Shown: one piece after another, positions 21,811-34,300 of the stretch
How positions within the stretch are numbered: the first letter of the stretch is position 1
How the letters are laid out: each line of letters starts with the position of its first letter
Source: Albugo candida
Taxonomy: Eukaryota > Oomycota > Peronosporomycetes > Albuginales > Albuginaceae
DNA: 64,000 nucleotides
Assembly: GCA_905220665.1 (NCBI GenBank)
Contig: CAJNAR010000152.1
Location: 682,001 to 746,000, forward strand
Reading direction: 5' to 3'
Program-made: the position numbers and the translations under genes
Notes under the pieces: model-generated
The model's database searches: none
Told to the model about the DNA's origin: nothing
What the model saw: the letters and a program-made list of their open reading frames with translations, nothing else

Positions 21811-23757
21811 TACTACTAAGTGCCAGATTTTAGATCCGAGAACGATGAAGAAAAGGAGCTATATGAATTTTTTTTCGCTGCCCGTCTCTCAGCCCCAGCC
21901 ATCCTCCTAATGATGCCGATCTCGAATAATTATTATTTCACAGCGGAATGCGACAAATCGAATTTTCCGAATACTAATGAACGTGTTCAGGCAGTTTGGT
22001 GGAGTACACAACGTTCCTTCTACCTTCATCGCCAAGGTGTCATGCTCGTATCATTGTTCGGCATACCGGAGAAGGCATACGTTTCCCTTACCCATCTTCG
22101 ACGGAAATACTGCGTCATATTTGTAGCTTGCTTCTTTTTATTGCTCTTCGTCATCTATTATGTATATGCACACGTTTACCAAATAAGAGTCGTTTGCTGG
22201 AGGATGGAAATGCAAAATAGATGAAGAATAGTACAGTATCACCTGTGATACAAAGATCGGAAATTCATTATGGTCAAAGCAAATATAAACTAGTAGGGCT
22301 TCCAGTATCCCGATGTATGTGAACTGATCGTTCACATCTAGTGGCTATACCATTTTGCAACGAGACACCGCTTATGCTCCCTTTCCTTTGCACTGGATCA
22401 AAAAGTCATCACGGCTTTCATGCGTGCGGGGAGAAAAAAGATATCATTATCCATGAAGCTGGCAGACTTTCGAATCAACTACTTTGCCGGTTGCCTGTGA
22501 AGTACTCGAAAGCAGACATCAAATTGCTTGGGGCATCTGTCGATTTTTATTAATTTCTATGGACCGCAATGTCTAGCATGAAGCCTCCAATCTGCAAGGG
22601 GTGAAGCATATTGTACTACCGGCTCTGAGGTTACAAAGGATCAGAAAATGTAGAACGAGCTGGAATTTGGTGCAAACTACCGACTTGAATCTTGGAAAAG
22701 TCCTGGAGGTAAATTGACAGCATGGATTATGAAACCCAAGTTTTCAGAGCTATGATTGTCATGGGAAAGCGATAGCTTTCCAGGCTCCTAGTCGCTGAAA
22801 TTTGAGCTATGAGGAAAATATAAGCTATGCCATTACCTTTCTTCGGATACATTGAGTATTCTTTTGGATTTGTCGCAGCTGATTTATTTTTAGAGTCTCT
22901 GTCATTAATCGCTCATAAACACCGTCCAAGTATGTCCAACTAACACTCTGATAACTTCAATCAACATTTTGTTGTCTTCTGCATCAGTATGTGGATTTTG
23001 TACCTCCCCGTACTTCCTTTTCTACAAGTAAATGGTTCTTTAATCTTTGCGAAGACAGCAGATCGGAAGTACTCGATCATAAATTCAAAAGGATCTTGCG
23101 GGGTGAATGCTGAACGATGGAATCAGGCAGACAAAGATACAAGGACTATTGACTCGCGATAATAAAGCTTCCTAATCAAAGCAATGCCTAATGTTGCATC
23201 ACAATGGCTAAGAGTGACTTGAAGGGGACTATGCTTTGGTTCTTGTTGCACATGCCCTTTATTGATTTACACAGGCTAAGAAATATTCGTATGGACACAT
23301 CAATCAGTCATTGATCTCGTGTAAGGGAAATACTGGATCAATGTTGCGATTTAAAAATGCTGAAAATGATGGCAACTTAGGATCTGAAGTGCTTCGAACG
23401 CAAACGGTCATGAAGTTGGCTTACTATAACAGTATAGAGAGACTTCTGCAGATAAAGTATATGAAACCTCTCATGGAAATCACAGACAAGGACCAGATCG
23501 GCCGCTGGCTGGATCAGAGTGTCATATAATTACTTGCTTACAAAAAAGTCTTTCGTCAGAAATGGTGCATACTTTCTGCCGACAACCTCAGACACATTCT
23601 GTACAATAAAGTATCGCCAACATTGTGTGTAGGCCACATAAGCTTCATGTGAATCCATATTGCATAATGACCAATGAACCGCATTTGACCATGTTTTATC
23701 GCCAATCCCGGTGAAGAAATCTCTTGATACACTCAAGCACTTCTTGGTGTGCAAATT
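21811..23757. other. Gene-free stretch before the RFC gene
   Basis: Nearly 2 kb without a convincing gene. Short open frames occur at 21820-22224 (plus, no early ATG, one hydrophobic stretch), 23311-23529 (plus) and 23530-23772 (minus, no ATG at its start), but none carries a recognisable domain or a consistent splice model. The right end must hold the RFC promoter. Confidence 0.45.
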
Positions 23758-24867
23758 ATGCCGCCGCAACAAAATGAAGTCATGTTACCTTGGATAGAGA
23801 AATAGTGAGTGAAACCTATCATCCATTCATGAGGATCAATTCTAATCTTTTTGCATGTAGCCGGCCCAAAGTAATCAATGACATATCCCATCAGGAGCAC
23901 GTCGTGGCGACTTTAAGGCAGTCCATTGCAAGCGGACAACTTCCTCATTTGTTATTTTACGGCCCACCTGGAACCGGAAAAACGTCAACGATTGTCGCTG
24001 TAGCAAGAGAGCTTTACGGAAACGATTTTCGAAAGAATGGGAGATACTTGGAGCTGAATGCGTCGGATGATCGTGGGATCAAAGTCGTCCGAGAGAAAGT
24101 GAAGCTTTTCGCCCAGGGTGCCATCAACAACTCGGATTCGATGCCATCATTCAAAATAATTGTACTTGATGAGGCAGATTCAATGACAGGCGATGCACAA
24201 TCCGCTCTTCGCAGAATGATGGAGAATTATTCCAAGGTTACTAGATTCTGTTTGATTTGCAATTATGTGAGCAGAATCATTGATCCGATCGCATCAAGAT
24301 GCGTAAAATTTCGATTTTCTCCGTTGACAAAAGAATCGATGGCTGCAAGGCTTACGTATATTGGTTTGCAGGAGAACCTCAAGTTGAATGAGGATACCAT
24401 TGATACACTGCTGGACTGTGCAAACGGTGATTTAAGAAAAGCGATAAACCTTATGCAAAGTGCAAAGCAAACGGGTGGTCAGGAGCTAACGAACGATGAA
24501 ATCGTAGCAGTAGCAGGAGTAAGACTTCGATTTCTTCTTTGCCTCGTTAGTAATAATTGTGCTTATTTAGCTCGCACCAAAGGAGCTCTTGGAGAAATTT
24601 TGGGATGCAATTGCGGGCAATAGTTTTGATACTATGCGGAATGAAATTGAGGATATTTTATTGTCAGGATATCCAACACTCATCATCCTACATCAGCTGG
24701 CAAAAGACATCATGAAGCGATCGGAATTGTCGGATATCCAGAAAGCTCAATCATGTTTGCGCATTGCTGAAGCAGACAGCAAGCTTATCGATGGAGGCAG
24801 TGAGTACTTTCAGATTTTGGATGTAGGCTCTTACATCATGAGACAGTATCAAAGTATAGATAGCTGA
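23758..24867 (+). CDS. RFC4: Replication factor C subunit 4 (clamp-loader small subunit)
   Basis: Three exons (23758-23804, 23861-24518, 24571-24867) give 333 aa. The first exon supplies MPPQQNEVMLPWIEKY, joining RPKVINDISHQEHVV, the hallmark N-terminus of RFC small subunits. The AAA+ motifs are complete: Walker A GPPGTGKTST, ELNASDDRG, Walker B VLDEADSM, sensor and the RFC box SRCVKF. The collar domain runs to the end. HLLFYGPPGTGKTSTI and the absence of a large BRCT region point to human RFC4/yeast Rfc2 rather than RFC2, RFC3 or RFC5. The complex loads PCNA onto DNA. It converges on SEC13 with 51 bases between stops. Confidence 0.92.
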
Positions 24868-24918
24868 CCATAGCTAGAGACCCGCCAGTAGGAAAAATTA
24901 TGGAGCTCATATTATGCC

Positions 24919-25980
24919 TCATTCGATATTTCTTATATCAGAGGCATGTATGGAAGAAATTTGCGTCCACTCCTTCTCGTTCTTCTGCTTCCAGAACGTG
25001 ATATCATTATCGCCTGCAGCTACACTGAGCACTGAGCCCGTAAGCGACCACTTTAGCCGATAAACTGGTGAAGAAAAGTTCGATAAGATATGCATCTTCC
25101 ACATGCCATCTTTATCGTCTTGAGCCCATGCTCGAACAGTCTGATCGTCCGAACCCGAAGCGATGACATTGCAAGGAATCCCAACATTAGGAGACCACAC
25201 TACATCACGAACCCATTCTTTATGACCGCAAAGTGTTTCCACGAGTGTCCAGCTACTCACTTGAGGATCAAAGAAGAAAAGCTGCACAACGCTATTTTGC
25301 GACCCAGTCACAATTCTCTGGATAGGTCCTTGCGTTCCTTGTGAGCCCAGCGAGTTATACGGTGCCCAGCTCACAGATGTGCATGCTGTGCCATCCTCCG
25401 TGTTGTTGATACTTGATGATACCACCCATCCTTCTCTGATCCGCGTCAAGAATGACACTTTCCCGTCCGCAGAAGCAGACGCAAGACACAGTCCGTACTC
25501 GTACGGTGCCCAAGCGATACAAAGGATTGCAGATTGATGGAAACTGTGAACATGTTTCTGGTGCCATTGCGTTTGTCCAGAGCCACTTGTTAAAAGTTCC
25601 TCACGATAGATATAAACTTTTCCATCCTGACACGCCACAGCTAAAACGCTCCCGTATTTGGGATGCGCCCATGCAATGCGATATATAGGAGCCAATTCTG
25701 ATTCAGGAAGGAGTACGACGTGAGTGAGAGTATAAAAATCGTTATTTGCTGCCGCTGTAGATGGAGGGGCGGAAGCAGTCGCATTTGTTACGTCATAAAC
25801 TCGAAAAGTTTGGTCTGCGGAACACGTTACAAGTCGTTTGCCGTAATAATCGAGCTGGATATCATGGATCATATCGTTATGTTCTGTGTCGATATTGCAG
25901 ATGGGAGCAATTTGATCGCTTGCTTCATTATGAAAAGCACCAAATTCATGCGAAGACATCACTTGGGTGCCAGCACTCAT
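24919..25980 (-). CDS. SEC13: SEC13, COPII coat / nuclear pore WD40 protein
   Basis: Single exon, 353 aa from the ATG at 25980. The frame stays open upstream to 26136, but the conserved N-terminus (DTEHNDMIHDIQLDYYGKRL) lies just after this Met. Six WD40 blades are visible: TCSADQTFRVYDV, YRIAWAHPKYGSVLAVACQDG, SAILCIAWAPYEYGLCLASASADG, TSVSWAPYNS, EWVRDVVWSPN with ASGSDDQTVRAW, and YRLKWSLTGSVLSVAAGDND. This matches SEC13, which pairs with SEC31 in COPII vesicles and with Nup proteins in the pore Y-complex. The segment before the first blade is somewhat longer than in yeast or human. Confidence 0.92.
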   Translation of the reverse strand: MSAGTQVMSSHEFGAFHNEASDQIAPICNIDTEHNDMIHDIQLDYYGKRLVTCSADQTFRVYDVTNATASAPPSTAAANNDFYTLTHVVLLPESELAPIYRIAWAHPKYGSVLAVACQDGKVYIYREELLTSGSGQTQWHQKHVHSFHQSAILCIAWAPYEYGLCLASASADGKVSFLTRIREGWVVSSSINNTEDGTACTSVSWAPYNSLGSQGTQGPIQRIVTGSQNSVVQLFFFDPQVSSWTLVETLCGHKEWVRDVVWSPNVGIPCNVIASGSDDQTVRAWAQDDKDGMWKMHILSNFSSPVYRLKWSLTGSVLSVAAGDNDITFWKQKNEKEWTQISSIHASDIRNIE

Positions 25981-26633
25981 TTTGGAGGTAAGTACGGATA
26001 TTAACGTGATGAACTTAGTAGGAAAGACATAAGTAAGTGCGGACATGAACCTTGCCTGGTTACGTAGGTCGAATTTCAGATCTGAATAAGAGCAGCGCTT
26101 ATTTTTCCCATTGGGTCTCACATACTCAAGTTTCACAAAATACCCTGGAGCATTTCCAACGTGCTTAGAGCTGCTTCCGAAATCCGTCAGTTTTATGATA
26201 TCATATGATTGGTTGAATATGAGCCTACATGGCCCTATCCCCTTGAAGCTGTACAGTTGATTCGCTGTATATACGCTTGTTTCTCCTCATTGCTAGTTCC
26301 CCTCACCCTTTCATTGTGAGGTTTTCCAAAAAAGTTGCAAGAATATCCTTAAGTACGAACAGACGACATCATTTTCACACGACGCAAAACAGAAAGAATA
26401 CGTGCGTGCTGGTTCCTGCAAACACACAATAGTTTGCAGTAGTAAATTTCCGAGCTGCTATTTGAGTATACATACACTTTCCAAGTTTTACTCATCAAAG
26501 TGTACGTGTCAATACTTTCGGCGTCTTTTTATACTTCTAGAGGGAGAAGTTTGGAGGGGGCGCCCATTTTCTTGTCGTATATCTAATACGCGACTTGTGA
26601 TTCAAATGCATAGAAAATCCAAGATATTTCAAC
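25981..26633. other. Intergenic, divergent promoter of SEC13 and Rab1
   Basis: About 650 bases with no supported coding sequence. It separates two divergently transcribed early-secretory genes, so it may act as a shared promoter. Confidence 0.5.
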
Positions 26634-27463
26634 ATGAATCCCGAATAGTACGTAAAGCGTTTTGAACGGTGAACAATATTCACTTACAATCAAAACAAAA
26701 ATATAGTGATTACTTGTTCAAGCTTTTGCTAATTGGCGATTCAGGAGTCGGAAAATCGTGTTTGCTGCTTCGATTTGCGGATGATACATACACAGAGTCT
26801 TATATATCAACAATCGGTGTCGATTTTGTACGTGTGAGAGAAAGAGAAATCGGTTTGTCATTTGACACTCTTTGTAGAAAATCCGAACAATTGAGCTAGA
26901 TGGAAAAACGATCAAACTACAGATTGTACGGTGACTTTATTCTTCAGATTGCGAGGAGACACTGACGTGAGGATTCTCAGTGGGACACTGCAGGACAAGA
27001 ACGATTTCGGACAATTACCAGCAGTTATTATCGTGGAGCGCATGGAATCATTGTCGTGTACGATGTTACAGACCAGGAATCATTCAACAATGTAAAACAA
27101 TGGCTTCACGAGATTGATAGGTGCAAATCACATCCAAACAGCATTACGTGCTTGATATTCAGATTCACATGTTATAGATATGCGTGCGAGAATGTAAATA
27201 AGCTACTGGTTGGAAATAAGAGTGATCTTGTCGCCAAGCGAGTGGTTACGACGGAAACTGGCGCACAATTTGCAGATGAGCTGGGCATTGAATTTTTGGA
27301 AACCAGTGCAAAGAATGCGGCAAATGTCGAGGAAGCGTTTATGAAGATGGCATCTCAGATCAAGAAGCGAATGGCCAATGCACCTACTGCGCCAAAACAA
27401 AGCATTAAGATCAGCCCTGGTCAACAACTTCCTTCAAACAGCGGATCCAAATGCTGCGGATAA
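26634..27463 (+). CDS. RAB1: Rab1/Ypt1-type small GTPase
   Basis: Five exons (26634-26647, 26707-26827, 26878-26925, 26981-27120, 27178-27463) give 202 aa. The first exon codes only MNPE plus part of a Tyr. G motifs are intact: [14 protein letters not shown] (P-loop), [16 protein letters not shown] (switch I and RabF1), [13 protein letters not shown] (G3), GNKSDL (G4) and ETSAKN (G5). [20 protein letters not shown] is typical of Rab1/RabD, which controls ER-to-Golgi traffic. The C-terminus SGSKCCG supplies two prenylatable cysteines. It is divergent from SEC13, a partner in the same transport step. Confidence 0.95.
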
Positions 27464-27696
27464 TCTCTTGTTCTATTGCAACTCTGGCGAACATTTCCTT
27501 GTGCTGAGGCGCATCCGTGGTTTATGTCTTCTATTACTAGCGATCGCCTAAACTAGGAAGAAAACGTTGGATAATCTTCAATTCGCCATCAATTCAAGCT
27601 TGCTTTTTATACTTTTTGCCAGCCTCTTGGAGCTGGTAGCCGTTTCGTGCACAGTCTCTAATCTATGGCGGCTCACTTTCTGAATCAAAACGCAAC

Positions 27697-29555
27697 ATGT
27701 TGTGGGTGCCTTGTGTCCTCGCTCTCATTCCCTGCGTGTTTGTGCTCGGACAAACGCCTCCGATTATAGTCCGTGGAAATAAATTGTACAATTCCAAAAC
27801 AAAAGAACGTTTCTTTATCAAAGGGGTATGAGGACGCATCAGTTGATTGTGACCGTATCGCTGATGCGCTTTTGTAGCTGACATACGAATATGCCGTGAG
27901 TGACACATACTATGAGCAGTATTCCAAAGACGTGATTCGGACGAAACTCCAAGGCCTCAAATTTAATGCGATCCGGCTGTATGATGTCAATCCAGAGCAG
28001 TCGTATAAGAAGTTCATGAACGATATGGCCGCTATGGGCGTCTACGTCATCGTCGCTGCATCTCCTGATAACAACCCGTACTACGGCATGTATCGCTACT
28101 CCACGATTGATAAAAGACTTGGCCCAAATAACGCCGACTACACCAAAACTTGTTACCCTGCGTTACTGCTGCAATATGGGAAAAAAGTGCGATGTTCCTT
28201 GCCACGAAAAATGTTTGATTGCTTAAGTTGTTGCATAGGTGGTGGCAAATTTTGCTGCGTATGATAATACGTTGGCCGTGCTGGTTGCGAATGAAATCAT
28301 GCAAGCTGATCTCACCGCTGCTGCCTGCGTCAAGCAATACGTCGCAGACCTGAAGAGCTGGATGAGGGTGAATGGGAAGAAGATCCGCTTGATTCCACTA
28401 GCTTATGCGGCTGCCGATAGTAGCTATGCTGGTAAAATCGATAACGCCGATGTGTATCACGTGCTGAAAATCCAAGGCTTACTGTGTGGTGACCAAATGG
28501 TGGATGGAGCGATGCTCAAGAGTATTGATATATACTTGATCAATGAATACCGGTGGTGTCCGCAATCTACCTATGCCGAATCGTACGAAAGATTTTTGAA
28601 TATGGCAAAAGGGCTTCCCATTCCTATCGCATTTGGCGAATACGGTTGCAAGCTATCGAAATCGACGCCCCGTGACTGGGGAATGGTTTCTTTTCTGTAC
28701 GATGCTCCGAGTCAGACGCAAAGCTTTTCCGCTACATTTTCTGGAGGTCTGGCGTATTCCTTTGGACTAGCTAAATTGAGTACAGATTCTCTGTTTCCGA
28801 TGTTTACGGGTGGATCGAGCGAGATCACCGGTGTGCCCAGTGACATTCCCACTGTCGATTATGCGAATTTAAAAAAGTCATTTGCTTCGCACAACTCTTA
28901 CAAAGAAGTCGGTCTCTGGTCTTCGGATAACGTATGCAGTTGGTCTCCACCTATAGACTCGAAAATTGACCCAAGCAATAGTCGAGCCATGTCGGATGGA
29001 TGGATACCTTCGTCTTGTTCCTCCAAAAATCTGATCGTTGCCAGTACTGATACGTGGAGAACGCCGTCGCGTGAAGGTGTCGTGTGCACTGATGACGGGA
29101 AAACTTGTGATGTGAGCATTTTCAAAGCCTTCGATACCACTCAGCAGAGTATTTGTGGATCTTATTCAGTCCAAAGTGGAGGAACTCTATGCAATTCATC
29201 GGCAGCCTGCGGCACAAAAGGACAATGTATCCGCTCTAATGGGGTCTCCTCTTGTCGTTGTATCGCTTGTTACACAGGAACCCTATGCAACATCAGAGAC
29301 TTTAGCTCTTGTTCATCGCTATCGAGCTTTCCAGCAGCTCCAAAGTATATTTTTCTGATCGCCGCTATATTTTTGGCAATTATGTTATCTGTATTCATCA
29401 CACTAGCGATTATTGCGCACAGAAAGTCAATCGGTACGTATACCAACTCTATATATGTACATTCTAATGCGAATGCTTTATTTCTAGTCATAAACAAGCT
29501 CGGCAAAGAGCTCCAAATGCGCACGTCCGATTCTCGTCGCTTGCATGTTCTTTAG
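27697..29555 (+). CDS. GH72 beta-1,3-glucanosyltransferase (Gas/Gel/Phr family), membrane-anchored
   Basis: Four exons (27697-27825, 27878-28186, 28239-29433, 29488-29555) give 566 aa. A signal peptide (MLWVPCVLALIPCVFVLG) precedes the GH72 barrel: PPIIVRGNKLYN, FNAIRLYDVNP, the acid/base Glu in LVANEI (about residue 165) and the nucleophile in AFGEYGC (about 280). Such enzymes elongate and remodel wall beta-1,3-glucan. A Cys-rich EGF-like segment follows (GTKGQCIRSNGVSSCRC, about 464-490). A C-terminal helix (LIAAIFLAIMLSVFITLAII) and a basic tail follow, so anchoring is transmembrane rather than GPI. The last intron is 54 bases and in frame, so it could be retained without a stop. Confidence 0.9.
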
Positions 29556-29634
29556 GAGAGTTCGTATCTGAAATAATTGCATGTAACTTAACTGCTTTCA
29601 AATAAAAGCTCCAAAGTGTGGCATCCAATCGAAA

Positions 29635-31135
29635 ATGCCGCCGAAAAAGAAGCAAGAAGAGGTTGTGTATAGCTCTATCTTGCGTTTCGTGCTACCCTGA
29701 CAATAGAATCCACTACGCGTAACATAGGCTCCACGCTCGTATTTGGGGCGACCCGGAAACAACGTAAAAATCGGAATTGTCGGCGTGCCAAATGTTGGCA
29801 AAAGCACATTTTTTAACTGCATGTCCAAATTGAACATACCGGCCGAAAATTTCCCATTTTGTACAATTGAACCGAACGAAGCTGTCGTACCTGTTCCTGA
29901 TCAGCGATTTCAGTGGCTTGTGGAAAAGTACCAGCCGACAAGCGTGTACGTTGCAGCTTTTCATTGCAAGCTTCTTCTCACGCTGACGTTTTATGTAGTG
30001 TGCCTCCAGTAATGACAATTACAGATATTGCAGGACTGGTTCGAGGAGCGTCTGAAGGTGCTGGTCTTGGGAACGCTTTTCTATCACACATCCAAGCTGT
30101 TGATGCCATCTATCATATGGTGCGAGCTTTTGATTCCACTGAAATCACTCATGTGGAAGGTATGAGATAAGTGGTCACATATGGGAAGTCACTTATTGTC
30201 ACTGGCCAGGCAATGTGGATCCGGTTCGAGACATCCAGATCATTCAGGATGAATTACGTCTCAAAGATATCGAGCGGGTCGTAAAACATGTCGATGGCAT
30301 ACGTAAAGGTGTGGAACGTGGTCTTGGAGGCAAAGAGAAAAAAGCGGAATTGGAAGCATTTCTACGCGTTTGTCCAAAACCGATCGTGTGTTGTTGCTGT
30401 TCCTGACATGAAGGTTGCTAGATCCAAGAATGGCTCCAATCTGGGAAAGATGTTTCATTCGGCAATTGGAGTGCGCTTGAAATCAGTCTTCTCAACACTA
30501 TGCAATTACTCACTGCAAAACCAGTCGTGTTTCTTGTGAATGTGAGCAAAAGAGATTATCTACGAAAAGCCAATAAATATCTTCCAAAAATTGCCGAATA
30601 TGTCACTGAACGCGGTGGAGGAGAACAAATCATACCTCTAAGCTGTGAATTTGAGCTCGAGCTATTGGATTTGGATGCTGGTGGACAACTCGCCGAGTAT
30701 CAAAAGGAGAATCCCACACACAAGTCCGTTTTGAATCGTATTTTGAAAATGGGATATCACGCTCTCGGCTTGATCCATTTCTTCACCGCTGGTAAGGATG
30801 AAGTACGAGGATGGACCATTCGAAAAGGCCGATTAGCACCTCAAGCTGCCGGTGTGATCCACACGGACTTTGAAAAGGGGTTCATTATGGCTGAAGTGCA
30901 AGCATTTGCCGATTTGAAAGAACGTACGATTTACAGAAATGGGTCGTTTTATATCATCACACACTTTTATTTGTGTAGATGGCACCGAGGAAGCTGTGAA
31001 GAAAGCAGGAAAACTCAAGCAACAAGGAAAGAAATACGAGGTACGATTTCATCAGCTGCGATTCCGAGCCAGACTGGACGTATTACTTGTTAGGTTCAAG
31101 ACGGCGACATCATTTTCTTCAAATTTAACAATTGA
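29635..31135 (+). CDS. OLA1: OLA1/YchF-type Obg-like ATPase
   Basis: Seven exons (29635-29661, 29728-29945, 29999-30159, 30210-30367, 30422-30923, 30979-31040, 31094-31135) give 389 aa, close to the usual length of about 395. Motifs: [17 protein letters not shown] (G1), [33 protein letters not shown] (G3), and an altered G4 in [10 protein letters not shown], typical of the ATP-preferring YchF branch. The C-terminal TGS-like domain ends [15 protein letters not shown]1 binds ribosomes and responds to stress. The donor ending exon 4 (GTTTGT) is the weakest splice call. Confidence 0.93.
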
Positions 31136-31385
31136 GATCGCCGTAAAGCGGTGTGCTTACAAGTTCCAAAAGGCGATATTTTATAGTTTTGTCATCGAAA
31201 AGTCGCAATATATAAGGAATACAACAATTTTGCAAAGAAATTCTTGCGTTTTCACATCCATTCGTGACTCTTCCTCGCAACCTTTCAGTCTTCTTTGGAT
31301 GCCAGCACATCAAAAGAAGATATCTTGGTGGCGATACCAAGTGGCTGCATGCTATTGACCTCGCTCGTGATCAAAGTTACTCGAC

Positions 31386-34300
31386 ATGGTACGTTACGCC
31401 GACTCCGTAGTCTGCATTTGTGGTAACACGTCCTGCCACTAGCCGATCGGGTACGGCTTTGAGCCTGAAGTTGTATGGACTGCCCCAAAACAAACTGGAG
31501 ATATTCCCGTGAAGCGGTCTGGTCATTCATTGACCTTAAAGTCGGCCGACTCGGAGACCACCGCCTACCTTTTTGGAGGATGTGATCACAAAGCGATTCC
31601 AGGACCCACCGATGATCTCTACAAGCTCGATCTTACGGGAAATGGTACGTACAGGCTGTCTTCATCCATGTAGTAAGCTCATAGAGTATCTCAAAGCTTA
31701 TAACTGGACGAGACTCAATCCACCGAGCAACGTATCGGAAGACTTTCCACCACCACGATGGCGTCATTCAGCAGTGTTCTATCGTAATCGCTATTTAGTG
31801 ATATTTGGTGGGTTTGCTGCAGATAAACGAATGAATGATGTCTGGGTATTTGACTCCACCACGCGACTTTGGGAGCAAAAGTATGCGCAAGGTATTTGGG
31901 AAGGTTTACCGCAGTGTCGTGGAGCTCACACAGCAACGTTGCTGGGGCAGAAAATGTATATTTTTGGCGGATATGGAGGTGCTGGATACGGCCGGACAGA
32001 CTTTAATGATCTCCACGTGTTGGATTTGGAGCTTTGGAAATGGGAAGAAATTATAACAGATGGTGATCGTCCGGAACCGCGCTCTGGCCATCAGACGTGC
32101 GTGATAAATGAATCACAACTCATCGTAATCGGTGGATGGAACAGTCTGAAACAGTTCCAGGATGCCTTCATCTGTGACCTGAATGATCGAAAATGGAAGC
32201 AAGCGACAATGAAGGCACCCATGCCGATCTGGAATCACGCGTGTGTCAGTGTGGAATCTGGACCACAGTGGAAGGTATTTATGTTTGGAGGAAGCAGTGG
32301 AGATGGAGCTGAATCCAGCAGCATACCAGGCTCTTTCCTGAACTCAGTCATGGTCTTCAATACCGGAACGATGGCTTGGTCTTCGCCTCCGGTGAAAGGA
32401 GAACCTCCACATCCTCGAGCAGATACTTCTATCGTCCTTGACACTGCCAATAATCGAATTTTGGTATTCGGTGGCTGGGCAAACCGCTGGTTTAGTGATC
32501 TCTATGTACTTCAAGTTGGTGAGATCATTGGTCCTCCATACGCAATTTCTTCTATTGAACCAAGCTCGGGACCGATCACTGGCAACACTAAAGTCACCAT
32601 TGGTGGGTATAAATTCAACGCTCCATCCGCAACGGTCCGCTTTGCGGTCACTAAAGGCTATGCAGATGTCATTGGGTCTGTCGTGTCTTCCACCAGGATT
32701 GAGGCCACAGCACCAAACTTTGAAAAATATGGCTCATTGCAATCAGAAGTTCGCGTATCACTCAGTGGTGCTGCCTACACAAACGTTTGCACCACTTTCA
32801 AGTTCCATTCCGTCACAATTGCCTCCAAGACGGTAGCATTTGGGCCAAGCATTATTTCGACTCTTAACACGCTATCAGTTGTCGGTAATCCCACTACATT
32901 GGTGATACAAGCTCGTGATAAAGATAATTTGCCTCGAGATTGTGGTGGCGATGACTTTACAATCACACTGAGCCCCATTCTAAACTTAGAGGAAGCTCCT
33001 CCATCTGATGCTGAGTCGTTTGAAATCACCAATATCGAGGATAAGGCGGATGGAACGTACATAGTGACCTTTGTTCCTCCACAGGCAGGCACATGGAACA
33101 TTTCGATTGTGTTTAATGGAACTTATAATGGCCAGGCCGGCCATATTCGAGGGTCTCCTTTCCAATCAACGTTTATGTCCAGCGCGGATGCATCGACGAG
33201 CAAGCGAGCGGGTGACCTTATGCCTCCGATAATGAGTGAAAAAGAATTTGATAATTCCGACCTCGTCCGAACTTTTATGGCTGGTTTGAATCGACGAAGC
33301 ACAGAGTATAGGCGTGTATTAATGGATCTGCGTAAAGAGATTCCGTCACATGAGACCAACGGCCTCGATATTTTGCGTCGAACAAAGGAAACGCTCGGGC
33401 GACTTGAAACTGAGAAAGCTGGTAATCAATTACTGCTGGATCAAAGTCGGCAGTGGATGACTCATCTTAAGCGGATTGGAGCTTCCGTCGATAAGGAATT
33501 GGGCGAGATCGAACACATTGAGAAACAATTCACTGAAGTCCTTAAGCAGATTCCTCTCACAGAGCAAAATATTCAAGAACCAACACGCATTTTCAGTGAG
33601 AAAACAGAAGAGAAAATGGCCATTTATCATCAGTCTATTGTGCAAAAGTCTGTCACACTCAAGAAAAACGACTTTTGGTCGTCTCATTTGGAGCCTGAGA
33701 AAGCTCTCGAGAGGATTCAGCAATACATTTCGGACTGGGAGAATGATATGAAAGAGTGCGGCGAGAAAACCAAACTCTGTCAGACGTTTGGATTTGCTCA
33801 CATTATGAACGATTCGATTGCTTTGATGCAAAAGATGCGTTTGGATGTTGAAGCACTAGCCAAAGTATGGTCTATCGTGCAACGCGCGAGGATATTCGTT
33901 GGTCAGGCGCATGAGATGGTTTTCCAGCAGGTCGATGTCAATCAGCTTCAGATTGAAAATCAAAGTATGTTGAAAGAGCTCAAAAAGACTCCAAAAGATG
34001 TGCAGTGGTGTGAGGCATATACAACAATTCTGAACGAGTGTCAGGCGTTCGAGAAAACGCATCCGTTGATCCGGTCTTTATTGGCGAGCTATATGCAAAC
34101 TCGTCATTGGAATCGCATTATGGCACATACGGGGACGTTTACAACACCAAAAGAAGACCCGACACAGCGTTTGGGTGTGCTTTTGAGTCGGAATCTCTAT
34201 CGCTTTACGTCGGAAATCACAGAGATTTGCTATGAAGCAGAAAAAGAACAAGAACTGGAGCTTCGATTGAACGATTTGGAAGGTATTTGGGCTCAAGTGA

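Noticed and set aside
21820..22224. 134-codon plus-strand frame with a hydrophobic segment
   Set aside because: It begins at GTG, has no early ATG or splice context, and lies directly after the SINE-like repeat; no family recognised.
23530..23772. Minus-strand frame overlapping the RFC first exon
   Set aside because: It starts at TTG and overlaps the well-supported first exon of RFC4; no domain seen.
25981..26136. N-terminal extension of SEC13
   Set aside because: The frame is open, but the conserved N-terminus begins after the Met at 25980 and the extension is not similar to SEC13.
31289..31388. Kelch-like reading (YLGGDTKWLHAIDLA) upstream of the dynein start
   Set aside because: It would need a further upstream exon with no ATG available after the OLA1 stop, and the known N-terminus of Kelch-bearing outer-arm chains fits the short start better.
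31573..31684. Open frame extending the large dynein exon upstream from a TTG
   Set aside because: This stretch is open by chance. The Kelch motifs are in another frame (31443-31644) and join by an intron with good GT and AG sites.
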